Origin: Lachnospiraceae bacterium
GTDB taxonomy: Bacteria; Bacillota; Clostridia; Lachnospirales; Lachnospiraceae
Length of the DNA: 62,204 bases
Reading direction: 5' to 3'
NCBI GenBank assembly: GCA_024404675.1
Contig: JAKSPO010000010.1
Location: 1 to 62,204 of the forward strand
Shown: positions 45,074 to 53,265 of the stretch, piece after piece
How the letters are laid out: each line of letters opens with the position of its first letter
How positions within the stretch are numbered: the first letter of the stretch is position 1
Position numbers and translations under genes: made by a program
The notes under the pieces: generated by a model
Databases searched by the model: none
What the model was told of the DNA's origin: nothing
Seen by the model: the letters and a program-made list of their open reading frames with translations, nothing else

Positions 45074-47251
45074 TCATTTATCGTCTGCCTCGTCCGAAGA
45101 ATCCGCGGTATTCGCTTCCTCCGTAAGGCCGTAACGCTTCTTCTCTTCTGCAAGAATCGCTTCCATCGCCGCCGACGAAATCTCCCGATCCGCTTCCGCC
45201 ACAACCGAATCATTGGCAAATGCGTTGAAGGTCTCCTTCTTCTCTGAAAGAATCTCCAGAATCCGCTCATCCACCGTGTCGGACATAAGCAGTCTGTAGA
45301 CCATCACCTTGCGGCTCTGTCCCATTCGGAAGGCTCGACCGATTGCCTGCTCTTCCATCGAGGGCTTCAGCTGCGGTTCACAGAATATAATAACACTCGC
45401 TGCCTGAACATTCAAGCCCACGCCTCCGGCGATAACCTGGCAGACAAGCACGGATTTGTCATTATCCTTCTGAAAATGGTCCAGAAGCTCCTGCCTCTTC
45501 TCAAGCGACTTCGAGCCGTCAATCACACCTGCCGAGCGCTCTCCAAGCATCTCCGAAACAAGCCTGAGCGTATTGCGAAAGAAGGAAAAAACAAGCACCT
45601 TCCGCCCCTCTGCCTCCGCAGCGTCTACAATCTCCAGAAGACGCCTTGCCTTCGTGGATTCGCTGATACTTGAAACATTGAACGAAAGCTGCCGAATCTC
45701 CATAAAATTCCCGGTCTGAAGCGTCTCGCAGTACGCCTCCTTCTCTACGTCGGACATCACGCACCATTCCTGGATCTCCTCCTTATCGGGGAGCTCCTTA
45801 AGCACCTGCTCTCTGGTACGTCGCAGGTACACGGGTGCGATTGCCTGACGGAAACGCTCCGCATTGGCAAGTCCTGTATTTCGCTTAAGTTCCGGAACAA
45901 GCTCCGGCTGAAGACAGTCAATAATATGGATCATCTCGTCAACATGATTCTCAAGCGGGGTGCCGGACATCATCAGCACACGCTCTGCGCGCTCACAAAG
46001 GCGTCGTACCGCTTTGCTTCGCTGTGCGCCCGGATTCTTAATGTACTGTGCCTCGTCCACTACAAGCATGTCGATCACAATTCCGTCCGGGATGTCAAGC
46101 TTCTGCGCAGTCTCGTAGGTTGTGATTGCCGTTCCGCCCTGCTCTACCCAGCGCGTAAGCTCCTCCGCACGGTCAAAGCCGTAGATTTCATCCACCGGGA
46201 TATCGCTGAACGAGGCAACCTCTCGCTTCCAGTTGACAAGCACACTTAACGGGCATACTACCAAAAAATGCGTCCCGCCCTCTGCCTGAATATGTGCCAT
46301 CGCAGCGATTGCCTCTATCGTCTTGCCAAGACCCATCTCATCGCCAAGAAGCACCCTTCTGCCGTGAATAATATATTTCGTACCAAAATCCTGGTATCTT
46401 CGAAGCTCAGCCTTCAAATGCTCCTTCTTAAGGGAAATCGCATTCACCAATCCGACAAGCTTCTCCGGAATCCCGCCGTATTCGGTCTGCGCCTCCGTAT
46501 TGCCGTCGACGACGGAGAACATTAATGCATAATACGGTGCAGCATTCTTACAAAAATCCTGCCACAGCTCCTCTGCGGTCAACCCCTGTGCCTTACGGTA
46601 TTCTTCAATATGCTCACGTGCCTCCGCATAATACGCACTGTAAGCATACTCATGCAGCTCTCCGTAGGCAAGCAGCGCACGCTGCTTTTTCTCATTGCTG
46701 TTAAAAAGCCAGGTAATCGGATTGCCGATAATATCCGAAACCTGTAACCGGACCATAATACCGTCATGGCTTCCCTGATAGAGCTTATCCGCACCCTTGA
46801 TAGCCTTACCCGCCCGTAACAGCTTACCGACCGCATGCACAAGCTTATTCTGTGCCGGGCGTCTGACATCGGCATCGATCTGCACACGAATACCGTGTCC
46901 CTTGGAGATTCGAAGCGCATCCGCATTGCGCTTTGCCTTGGCCGCCATCACCGGTCCTACTCCGGGGATAGACTCAAGCGCGCGTGTCGAAGCCTTCACG
47001 ACGTCCGCAACGGTCTTAACGCCCGCACTGCGAAAGGCAGCTACACGAATGCCCTCCTTGTCGGTATTTAACACCTCAACATCGACCGACTTCAGCTGCT
47101 CTAACGAAAGAACACTTCGAAGCTCATCATATGCCTTCTGAATCTCGCTGATCAGTGCCGGCTCTGCAGTACTGATAGCATAAAGCGCTGCATCCGTTTC
47201 GCGTATCGTTTCCGCAAAGCTCTTATATTGTCTCCGTTCCTCTGCTTTCAT
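45074..47251 (-). CDS. SNF2 family DEAD/DEAH-like helicase with N-terminal helix-hairpin-helix
   Basis: A 725-residue superfamily 2 ATPase. The start at 47251 has AGGAG seven bases upstream. An N-terminal HhH-like segment at about 75-112 (VKTVADVVKAST, SIPGVGPVMAAKAKRNADAL) suggests DNA binding. Motif I GDEMGLGKT is at 303-311, motif II DEAQ at 399-402, and motifs V/VI at the end (GGVGLNVQAAS, QAIGRAFRMGQSRKV). It resembles the SNF2 proteins of Firmicutes whose role is unclear (DNA repair or transcription recycling such as RapA/HepA). It lies upstream of the protease, and its start lies close to the tRNA cluster's terminator. Confidence 0.88.
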   Translation of the reverse strand: MKAEERRQYKSFAETIRETDAALYAISTAEPALISEIQKAYDELRSVLSLEQLKSVDVEVLNTDKEGIRVAAFRSAGVKTVADVVKASTRALESIPGVGPVMAAKAKRNADALRISKGHGIRVQIDADVRRPAQNKLVHAVGKLLRAGKAIKGADKLYQGSHDGIMVRLQVSDIIGNPITWLFNSNEKKQRALLAYGELHEYAYSAYYAEAREHIEEYRKAQGLTAEELWQDFCKNAAPYYALMFSVVDGNTEAQTEYGGIPEKLVGLVNAISLKKEHLKAELRRYQDFGTKYIIHGRRVLLGDEMGLGKTIEAIAAMAHIQAEGGTHFLVVCPLSVLVNWKREVASFSDIPVDEIYGFDRAEELTRWVEQGGTAITTYETAQKLDIPDGIVIDMLVVDEAQYIKNPGAQRSKAVRRLCERAERVLMMSGTPLENHVDEMIHIIDCLQPELVPELKRNTGLANAERFRQAIAPVYLRRTREQVLKELPDKEEIQEWCVMSDVEKEAYCETLQTGNFMEIRQLSFNVSSISESTKARRLLEIVDAAEAEGRKVLVFSFFRNTLRLVSEMLGERSAGVIDGSKSLEKRQELLDHFQKDNDKSVLVCQVIAGGVGLNVQAASVIIFCEPQLKPSMEEQAIGRAFRMGQSRKVMVYRLLMSDTVDERILEILSEKKETFNAFANDSVVAEADREISSAAMEAILAEEKKRYGLTEEANTADSSDEADDK

Positions 47252-47286
47252 GTAAGGCTCCTGTTTCAAAATGGATTCCAAAAGGG

Positions 47287-47315
47287 AAAAAGCGGGCTGC
47301 GTTACCGCAACCCGC
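47287..47315 (-). terminator. terminator of the Pro-Gly-Arg-His-Gln tRNA cluster
   Basis: Minus-strand arms GCGGGTTGCG and CGCAGCCCGC with a GTAA loop, followed by TTTTT. Confidence 0.88.
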
Positions 47316-47324
47316 CAAACAATC

Positions 47325-47396
47325 TGGGCCAGCTGGATTCGAACCAGCGAAGTGCAGGGATCAAAACCCTGTGCCTTACCGCTTGGCGATGGCCCA
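47325..47396 (-). tRNA. tRNA-Gln(UUG)
   Basis: Acceptor TGGGCCA/TGGCCCA, anticodon stem CAGGG/CCCTG with loop TTTTGAT (anticodon TTG), T loop TTCGAAT. It is the last gene of the five-tRNA cluster. Confidence 0.96.
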
Positions 47397-47478
47397 ACGT
47401 GACTCGCAGCCTGTCCTTCGACGGCCGCAAATATGATAAAAAGCCTTTACTATATCACTAGAAAAGGCTTTCTACTAG

Positions 47479-47553
47479 GGTGGATACTGGGATTCGAACC
47501 CAGGGCCTCCAGAGCCACAATCTGGCGCGCTAGCCAACTGCGCTATACCCACC
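47479..47553 (-). tRNA. tRNA-His(GUG)
   Basis: Extra 5' G opposite C73, acceptor GTGGGTA/TATCCAC, anticodon loop TTGTGGC (GTG). The extra G is the His identity element. Confidence 0.96.
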
Positions 47554-47586
47554 ATATAAAATTATAAACGTTGGTTGCCCAACAAT

Positions 47587-47660
47587 TGTGCCAGAAGGGA
47601 TTCGAACCCCCGACACACGGCTTAGAAGGCCGTTGCTCTATCCAACTGAGCTACTAGCAC
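47587..47660 (-). tRNA. tRNA-Arg(UCU)
   Basis: Acceptor GTGCTAG/CTGGCAC, anticodon stem ACGGC/GCCGT with loop CTTCTAA (TCT). Confidence 0.96.
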
Positions 47661-47723
47661 ACAGTCCAAATCCGTTTGACAGGTTATAAAACCAATCGGC
47701 ACAGCCGATCTTATCAAAACGAA

Positions 47724-47794
47724 AGCGGGTGATGGGAATCGAACCCACGTGTCTAGCTTGGAAGGCTAGTGTTCTACCATTGAACTACACCCGC
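47724..47794 (-). tRNA. tRNA-Gly(UCC)
   Basis: Acceptor GCGGGTG/CACCCGC, anticodon stem CTAGC/GCTAG with loop CTTCCAA (TCC). Confidence 0.96.
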
Positions 47795-47817
47795 AAAATT
47801 ATGAAATTGTAGGGGAT

Positions 47818-47892
47818 TCGGGATGACAGGATTCGAACCTGCGACCTCTTGATCCCAAATCAAGCACCCTAGCCAAACTGGGCCACACCCCG
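47818..47892 (-). tRNA. tRNA-Pro(UGG)
   Basis: Acceptor CGGGGTG/CATCCCG, anticodon stem CTTGA/TCAAG with loop TTTGGGA (TGG). It is the first gene of the cluster, 12 bases from the -10 box. Confidence 0.96.
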
Positions 47893-47904
47893 TCAGCGTT
47901 ATTT

Positions 47905-47950
47905 ATTATATTATGCGGAATCTCAAATGTCAACAAGAAATTCCGCATAA
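47905..47950 (-). promoter_or_regulatory. tRNA cluster promoter overlapped by an inverted repeat
   Basis: Minus-strand TTGACA (47928-47933), 17-base spacer and TATAAT (47905-47910), a consensus match. A perfect inverted repeat ATGCGGAAT...ATTCCGCAT (47913-47949) has the -35 in its loop and one arm inside the spacer, so it could be a regulator site. Confidence 0.82.
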
Positions 47951-47974
47951 CACAAAAAAACTTTACTGCCCTAT

Positions 47975-49237
47975 TTACGTCCCTGATTCGTCCTCACGGC
48001 GGATATAAAGCTGCCTGTACACATGCCGGTCAATGAGCAATAGCGCAATACAGCCAAGAAGCGTTGCCATAAGCACGCCAAGAATCATTATCCAGGCAGA
48101 TACCGAGCCGAACTCATCGAATAGAAAGCCGGCGCCGAACTGCATCACATCGATGATGATTCCGGAAAGCACGCTGATGAAGCTGTTCACGCGGCCGCGA
48201 TGACTGGCGGGAATACGCTCGGTGAGATATGCACCGCTTACGGTCGTCACCAGAATCTCACCAAGGGTGAACAGAAAGATTGCAAGGTAGTACATCGGAA
48301 GGATTCCGAGACCCTGAAGAAATACCGCATACCCCGCTATAACGAAGACGATTCCAAGAAGAATCTTAGCGGTCTTTCGAACTTTTTCGAGAAGCTTTGT
48401 CAGAATCGGCGTAAACAATACGACCTCGATACAGTTCAGGCTGGATACGGTGCCGAATATTACCGCACCGTCATCTCCGTGGACGCGTCCCATATCAAGC
48501 GGCATCAGGAACCCATACTGGTTATATGCACCCCAGAACATCGCCATCACAAAGATGTACAGAAGGATCAGCTTATTGCCGGATAAAACCTGCCAGATGG
48601 AACTACCCTCCTTGGCCTTCTGGTAAACCGAATCCTCACCGCTTTCCTCCATCGGCGTAATGTCCTTTATTAACAGGCCGATCAGTAAGGTAGAGACTGC
48701 GATGGAACAGCCGCACAGAAGAAATGAAAGCCAGAGAAATCGCTTGAATAATAAGCCTGCAATCGTCGGTGCAAGCATCAAGCCTAGATTATTGCCGAGA
48801 TACTCTAGCGAGTAAGCCCTTTCCCGGTCCTTTGTCAGCGAAAGATCTGCTAAAAGTGCCTCGTAGGACGGTCCCTCCATCGCCTGCGCGGTCGCCGCAA
48901 TCAGTATCAGCACAAGCGTTGCATAGGAAATCGGAAGTGCCGCTCCGATAAGAAACAGCACAATGGAAATCGAGTCGCACACCACGATAATGTGCTTCTT
49001 ATTTCTTATGTCCGCAAGCTTTCCGCCAATCAGATTAAACGGCAGCTGAAACAGGCCGCATACAATCAGAAAGAGGGCGATGGTTTTCGCATCCATCCCA
49101 AGCTTTCTCGACATAATCAGTGTCATAACCGGCCACACCATCGAACCGAAATTCGTTACGATACGACCGATGAAAAGAATATAAATCTCACGACGCAGAC
49201 CACGATACTGCGTAATGAGGCTCTTGATTTTGTTCAT
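47975..49237 (-). CDS. MFS transporter
   Basis: A 420-residue integral membrane protein with about 12 hydrophobic segments and the MFS loop 2-3 motif GGKLADIRNKKHI. It resembles multidrug or unknown-substrate exporters of the DHA1 type. The start at 49237 has GGAGG five bases upstream and excludes eleven codons that overlap the region after rdgB. The substrate cannot be told. It follows rdgB by 45 bases. Confidence 0.85.
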   Translation of the reverse strand: MNKIKSLITQYRGLRREIYILFIGRIVTNFGSMVWPVMTLIMSRKLGMDAKTIALFLIVCGLFQLPFNLIGGKLADIRNKKHIIVVCDSISIVLFLIGAALPISYATLVLILIAATAQAMEGPSYEALLADLSLTKDRERAYSLEYLGNNLGLMLAPTIAGLLFKRFLWLSFLLCGCSIAVSTLLIGLLIKDITPMEESGEDSVYQKAKEGSSIWQVLSGNKLILLYIFVMAMFWGAYNQYGFLMPLDMGRVHGDDGAVIFGTVSSLNCIEVVLFTPILTKLLEKVRKTAKILLGIVFVIAGYAVFLQGLGILPMYYLAIFLFTLGEILVTTVSGAYLTERIPASHRGRVNSFISVLSGIIIDVMQFGAGFLFDEFGSVSAWIMILGVLMATLLGCIALLLIDRHVYRQLYIRREDESGT

Positions 49238-49282
49238 GTAGTCCTCCAGAAAGGGCGCAGGATATTCCATGCACGCCCCGCC

Positions 49283-49882
49283 CTACAGGATTCCTTCCTT
49301 CGTAAGAAGCTCCTTCATCGCACGAAGTGCACGTCCGCGATGACTGATGGCATTCTTCTCCTCTCTCGGAAGCTCCGCCGTTGTCATCCCGCATTCGGGA
49401 AGGAAGAATATCGGATCGTATCCGAAGCCGTTCTCCCCCGCCTGCCTGTCATGGATTCTGCCTTCCACGGTTCCGCGAATAACCCATTCTCTTCCGTCCG
49501 GAAGCACACAGGCAATCGCGCAGACAAATCGTGCGGTACGTTCCTCCAAAGGAACCTGCATTGCTTTATCAATTATATAGTGATTCTTAATGTCATAGGA
49601 GGTATCCTCCCCAAGAAAACGGGCAGAATAGATTCCCGGGGCTCCGCCCATACAATCTACCTCGAGGCCCGAGTCATCTGCCATCGCCATGATGGAAGCT
49701 GCCCTGCTCACCGCACGCGCCTTGATCAGTGCATTTTCCTCAAAGCTGGTGCCGTCCTCAACAATATCAATATCAATCCCGGCTTCCTTCATCGAAAGGA
49801 TCTCGGGGATGCTATCACCAAGAATCTCGCGAATCTCACGCATCTTACCCTGATTACCGGTTGCAAAAACAAGTCGTTCCAT
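49283..49882 (-). CDS. rdgB: XTP/dITP diphosphatase (RdgB/HAM1)
   Basis: Hydrolyses deaminated purine nucleoside triphosphates such as dITP and XTP to keep them out of DNA and RNA. The 199 residues are full length, with LVFATGNQGKMREIREIL at the N terminus, the catalytic MADDSGLEVDCMGGAPG, NGFGYDPIFFLPE and AISHRGRALRAM. It follows the methyltransferase by nine bases. Confidence 0.96.
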   Translation of the reverse strand: MERLVFATGNQGKMREIREILGDSIPEILSMKEAGIDIDIVEDGTSFEENALIKARAVSRAASIMAMADDSGLEVDCMGGAPGIYSARFLGEDTSYDIKNHYIIDKAMQVPLEERTARFVCAIACVLPDGREWVIRGTVEGRIHDRQAGENGFGYDPIFFLPECGMTTAELPREEKNAISHRGRALRAMKELLTKEGIL

Positions 49883-49891
49883 AAATCCTCC

Positions 49892-51043
49892 TTACGGCTG
49901 CGTATTCTTCGGCGGCTTCGGCCCCGGATACTGGTAGAAATAGGTTTTAATCATACCGTTGTAGATCTTACGATTCTTCGCCGCCTGTCGGCCGATATGC
50001 TTCTGCGCATCCTCATAAGAGGTGATCAGATAGTAGGACCAGGTATCAAGCTTTGCAAAGGTGGCGCCGATGTCATGGTAGAGTGCCGGCAACGCGGACT
50101 TCTCCTCCAGTCGCTCACCGTATGGCGGGTTGGTGATGATGAAGCCGTATTTCTTCGGATGCGAAAGCTCCTGCATCGGGCGCACCTGAAAATGAATCTG
50201 CTCGGCAACACCGGCCATCTCCGCATTCTGCCTTGCAATCTTAATGGCGTCTCGGTCAATATCGAAGCCCTGAATCTGCAGCTTTACGTCATGCAGCTCC
50301 TGGCTCTTCGCCTCCTCTCGCGCCTCACTCCAGTATCTGGACGGAATCCGCTCGCGAAAGCTCTCTGCCTGAAAATGCCTGTTCACACCGGGTGCAATCC
50401 GCAGTCCCTTCATCGCCGCCTCGATCGGAATCGTACCGCTTCCGCAGAACGGGTCGACGAGAATTCGATCTTTATTCCACGGGGTCAGAGAAATCAATGC
50501 TGCAGCAAGTGTCTCGCTGATCGGTGCTTTGCCGACAAGCTTACGATAGCCTCTTTTGTGAAGCGACTCGCCGGATGTGTCGATGCTCACCGTAAAGATA
50601 TCCTTCAGAACCGAAACACGAATCGGATACTCGTTACCGGTCTCCGGAAACCAAGCGATGTTGTAGCTTCTTCGCATGCTCTCAACGATTGCCTTCTTCA
50701 TAATCGACTGGATATCCGAGGTACTGTAGAGCTGACTCTTCACAGAGGTTGCCTTCGCCACCCAGAACTTCGAATCGGCCGGCAGAATATCTGCCCACGG
50801 CAGCTCCTTCGTCTCCTCGAAAAGCTCTTCGAAGGAGGTGGCCTTAAACTCTCCCACCTTCCACAAAATCCGCTCCGCCGTTCTCAGAAATATATTGGCA
50901 CGGCAGAAGGCATGCTCGTCTCCGACAAATGTGACGCGCCCGTCCTCCACCTGCGTAATCTCATACCCAAGCTCCGTAATCTCCTGTTTCAAAACGCTCT
51001 CAAGCCCAAAATGGCAGGGAGCCATAAATTCATATCTGCTCAT
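49892..51043 (-). CDS. THUMP-domain class I RNA methyltransferase (RlmL/YpsC-like)
   Basis: Probably methylates 23S rRNA guanine (m2G), as RlmL does in E. coli. The 383 residues start MSRYEFMAPCHFGLESVLKQ, with a THUMP domain at about 45-160, SAM-binding VDPFCGSGTIPIEAA near 196-210 and the NPPYGERL catalytic motif at 305-312. An AAGGAG site supports the ATG at 51043; the frame is open further upstream only across the tRNA-Arg complement. Fused RlmK is absent, as in Gram-positive YpsC. It is followed by rdgB and the MFS gene. Confidence 0.92.
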   Translation of the reverse strand: MSRYEFMAPCHFGLESVLKQEITELGYEITQVEDGRVTFVGDEHAFCRANIFLRTAERILWKVGEFKATSFEELFEETKELPWADILPADSKFWVAKATSVKSQLYSTSDIQSIMKKAIVESMRRSYNIAWFPETGNEYPIRVSVLKDIFTVSIDTSGESLHKRGYRKLVGKAPISETLAAALISLTPWNKDRILVDPFCGSGTIPIEAAMKGLRIAPGVNRHFQAESFRERIPSRYWSEAREEAKSQELHDVKLQIQGFDIDRDAIKIARQNAEMAGVAEQIHFQVRPMQELSHPKKYGFIITNPPYGERLEEKSALPALYHDIGATFAKLDTWSYYLITSYEDAQKHIGRQAAKNRKIYNGMIKTYFYQYPGPKPPKNTQP

Positions 51044-51192
51044 ATCCTTCTCCTTATTCGTCATTCGCGACGAAACACTCTTGATTGTAAGGGTATATGC
51101 AAAAAAAGTCAAGGAAAGGCGGAAAATCTGAAAAATACCTCTTGACTTTTTCGTAAAAGCAATATAGAATACTGATTGTTGCAAAGCAATGT

Positions 51193-51266
51193 GTGCATGT
51201 AGCTCAGCTGGATAGAGCACTTGGCTACGGACCAAGGTGTCGGGAGTTCGAATCTTCTCATGCACG
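51193..51266 (+). tRNA. tRNA-Arg(ACG)
   Basis: Acceptor GTGCATG/CATGCAC with G73, anticodon stem TTGG/CCAA region with loop CTACGGA (anticodon ACG, read as ICG). Confidence 0.96.
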
Positions 51267-51271
51267 CTACG

Positions 51272-51301
51272 AACCGGTTACCGCAAGGTGGCCGGTTTTT
51301 T
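51272..51301 (+). terminator. terminator after tRNA-Arg(ACG)
   Basis: Arms AACCGG and CCGGTT with an inner ACC/GGT helix and GCAA loop, followed by TTTTTT. Confidence 0.88.
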
Positions 51302-51311
51302 AATTGCACAC

Positions 51312-51354
51312 TTGTACCAAGGAGGGGCCCGCGCATTGTACCAAGGAGGGGCCC
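51312..51354 (+). repeat. two 19-bp direct repeats
   Basis: TTGTACCAAGGAGGGGCCC occurs at 51312-51330 and 51336-51354 (period 24). The GTACCA core is shared with the 53-bp array downstream. Confidence 0.85.
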
Positions 51355-51359
51355 ATACG

Positions 51360-51519
51360 AAGTATGGGAAGATTCCTTGGTACGAAGCGCACGCTTTCAC
51401 CCCATCTCCCCTGCTCCGTCAGGGGAATGGGGTGATATTCATTCAGCGTGCGCTACCCGTAGGCCTCACCAAAGTGGAACTTGTACCAAGTATGGGAAGA
51501 TTCCTTAGTGCGAAGCGCG
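51360..51519 (+). repeat. 31-bp direct repeat copies flanking a long hairpin
   Basis: AAGTATGGGAAGATTCCTT and the following bases to GAAGCGC occur at 51360-51390 and again at 51489-51519, 129 bases apart, with two differences. Between them is the hairpin at 51387-51453. Confidence 0.8.
51387..51453. repeat. 67-bp long hairpin with three nested stems
   Basis: GCGCACGCT/AGCGTGCGC (9 bp), TCACCCCAT/ATGGGGTGA (9 bp) and TCCCCTG/CAGGGGA (7 bp) around a CTCCGT loop. All three stems are perfect. There is no U tract, so it does not look like a terminator. Confidence 0.88.
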
Positions 51520-51550
51520 ATGGTACCAAAAGCAAGTATTCCGGAATTCA

Positions 51551-51968
51551 GTACCACAATATTTCAGGAACCATGGTACGAAATCTCACTTTCTCGGAAT
51601 TCAGTACCACACATTCTTCAGAAAGGTGGTACGAAACCGCACTTTCCCGGAATTCAGTACCACAATATTTCCGGAATCGTGGTACGAGAATCTGATTTCT
51701 CGGAATTCAGTACCACGCACTCTTCAGAAAGGTGCTACGAGAATCTGACTTCTCGAAATTCAGTACCACACATTCTTCAGAAAGGTGGTACGAAGCCCAT
51801 GTTTCCCAGAATTCAGTACCACGCACTCTTCAGAAAGGTGGTACGAGGATCTGACTTCTCGAAATTCAGTACCAGCTATTCTTCAGAAAGGTGGTACGAA
51901 ACCGCACTTTCCCGGAATTCAGTATCACCGTATCACCAACGAAAGGGTACGAAGCCTCAGCAAGGATA
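51551..51968. repeat. tandem array of eight 53-bp double-hairpin units
   Basis: GTACCAC-type arms start at 51551, 51604, 51657, 51710, 51763, 51816, 51869 and 51922: an exact 53-base period. Each unit is GTACCAC, 15 bases, GTGGTAC, then 24 bases ending in GAATTCA. The 24-base part holds a second small hairpin in two versions, CGAGAA TCTGAT TTCTCG and CGAAACCGCACTTTCCCG. The last unit is diverged, and a partial unit precedes the first (51520-51550). The period is not a multiple of three, so it is not coding. There are no unique spacers, so it is not a CRISPR. Confidence 0.92.
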
Positions 51969-51969
51969 C

Positions 51970-52003
51970 AAAAACTCCCCGAAGCACTGTGCTACAGGGA
52001 GTT
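51970..52003 (-). terminator. terminator of the methyltransferase gene
   Basis: Minus-strand arms AACTCCC and GGGAGTT with an inner AGCAC/GTGCT helix, followed by TTTTTGT. Confidence 0.8.
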
Positions 52004-52065
52004 ATCTATCAAGACTTCAATTTCTTTGAATCACAGCGTTCTTCGCATCACGAATAATCACCATT

Positions 52066-53229
52066 CTATTCCGCCTGCCCGCCGAGCAGCTTGAGAAGAG
52101 TCGGTGCAACCGAGAACGCCGCCGCGGCTCTTAAAACCTCTTCCATTGCCTGCTTCTTAACCGAAGGCGGCTGGAAGCATCTGACAGCGCGAATCAACAG
52201 ATTCTTCGGCGTATGAGACATATCCACGAATTCAAGTACCTGCGCCTTATAGCCATTTGCGATAAGCAGGTTCGCACGAATCGCATCCGTGAGTAGTGCA
52301 GCCGTACGTTCCTTGATGATTCCATAATGCGTAAGAAGCGACAGCTCATTCGTCTTCATCTGCTTATTGAGCTCATGCTGACAGCACGGCACGGACAGAA
52401 TCAGCGAGGCCTTCATGCGTACCGCATGATACAAAGCGTAATCCGTAGCGGTATCACAGGCATGCAACGTGACAACCATATCGATTTTAGTGTCGCTTTC
52501 GTACCCGTTTACATCCCCGACCTCGAAGTGCAGGTTCTCATAACCGTAACGTTCCGCTGCGCGGTTGCAGGCGGCAATCACGTCCGCCTTCAGGTCTAAG
52601 CCGACAATATGCACCTCTCGCTTCTTGATTTCCGTAAAATAGTAATACAGAATAAATGTCAGATATGATTTGCCGCAGCCGAAATCCAGAATGTGAATAG
52701 GTTGCTCCTTTGGCAGTGCATCAAATCCATCCTCAACCATCTCGACAAATCGGTTAATCTGTCGGAATTTGTCCTGCATGGAATTAACAACCTTTCCCTC
52801 CTTCGTAAAGACTCCCATATCCACCAGGGCCGGCACAACCGTCCCCTCCGGAATCAGATAATTCTTCACGCGGTTGTTCGTAAGCGACTGCGCCTTAGCC
52901 GCCGACTCAGTAAGCCTTCTTGTGCGCATCAGCTTACCGCTCTTTGAAATACGATATTCATATGCGTAGGTCCCGCCATCAGACAAAACACTCATATTCA
53001 GCTGCTTATACTTCGTTCCAAGAAGGCCGCTACAAAGCTCGGCCGCCTCCGCTTCGGAAAGATTCTTATGGAACACCTGCTTCTCTGTATAGCTCTCCTG
53101 CTGAAAGCCCTTGGCCTTTTTGACATAAACAATTCGGCGGTACTCTTCCCCGGAGAGCGGATTGCTTAAAACCGCCCTGACCAATCCCGCCGTAAAATGC
53201 TGTCTGATCTCATCTAAAAACTCATTCAT
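52066..53229 (-). CDS. class I SAM-dependent methyltransferase (METTL25-like domain)
   Basis: The 387 residues have a methyltransferase core in the second half: SAM motif ILDFGCGKSYLTFILYYYF near residue 178, acidic VGLDLKADVIAAC, VVTLHACDTATDYALY and VPCCQHELN, the pattern of the Methyltransf_32/METTL25 group. The N-terminal 150 residues are unassigned. Members act on proteins or rRNA; the target here is unknown. It has its own terminator next to the repeat array. Confidence 0.82.
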   Translation of the reverse strand: MNEFLDEIRQHFTAGLVRAVLSNPLSGEEYRRIVYVKKAKGFQQESYTEKQVFHKNLSEAEAAELCSGLLGTKYKQLNMSVLSDGGTYAYEYRISKSGKLMRTRRLTESAAKAQSLTNNRVKNYLIPEGTVVPALVDMGVFTKEGKVVNSMQDKFRQINRFVEMVEDGFDALPKEQPIHILDFGCGKSYLTFILYYYFTEIKKREVHIVGLDLKADVIAACNRAAERYGYENLHFEVGDVNGYESDTKIDMVVTLHACDTATDYALYHAVRMKASLILSVPCCQHELNKQMKTNELSLLTHYGIIKERTAALLTDAIRANLLIANGYKAQVLEFVDMSHTPKNLLIRAVRCFQPPSVKKQAMEEVLRAAAAFSVAPTLLKLLGGQAE

Positions 53230-53265
53230 CGTTCTACTCCTGTAGAATTACATATAATCATCATA

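Noticed and set aside
48992-51145. A 717-codon plus-strand open frame
   Set aside because: It is antisense to the MFS, rdgB and RlmL-like genes, which have clear family motifs and ribosome sites. Its translation is rich in Arg, His and Leu and matches no family pattern.
51551-51968. CRISPR array
   Set aside because: Units are repeated as a whole with no unique spacers, no cas genes are near, and the palindromic arms make up most of the unit.
51237-52029. Overlapping plus-strand frames with repeated SEFSTTHSSERWYE-like peptides
   Set aside because: The DNA repeats every 53 bases, which is not a multiple of three, so the same peptide recurs in changing frames. There is no ribosome site; these are products of the hairpin array.
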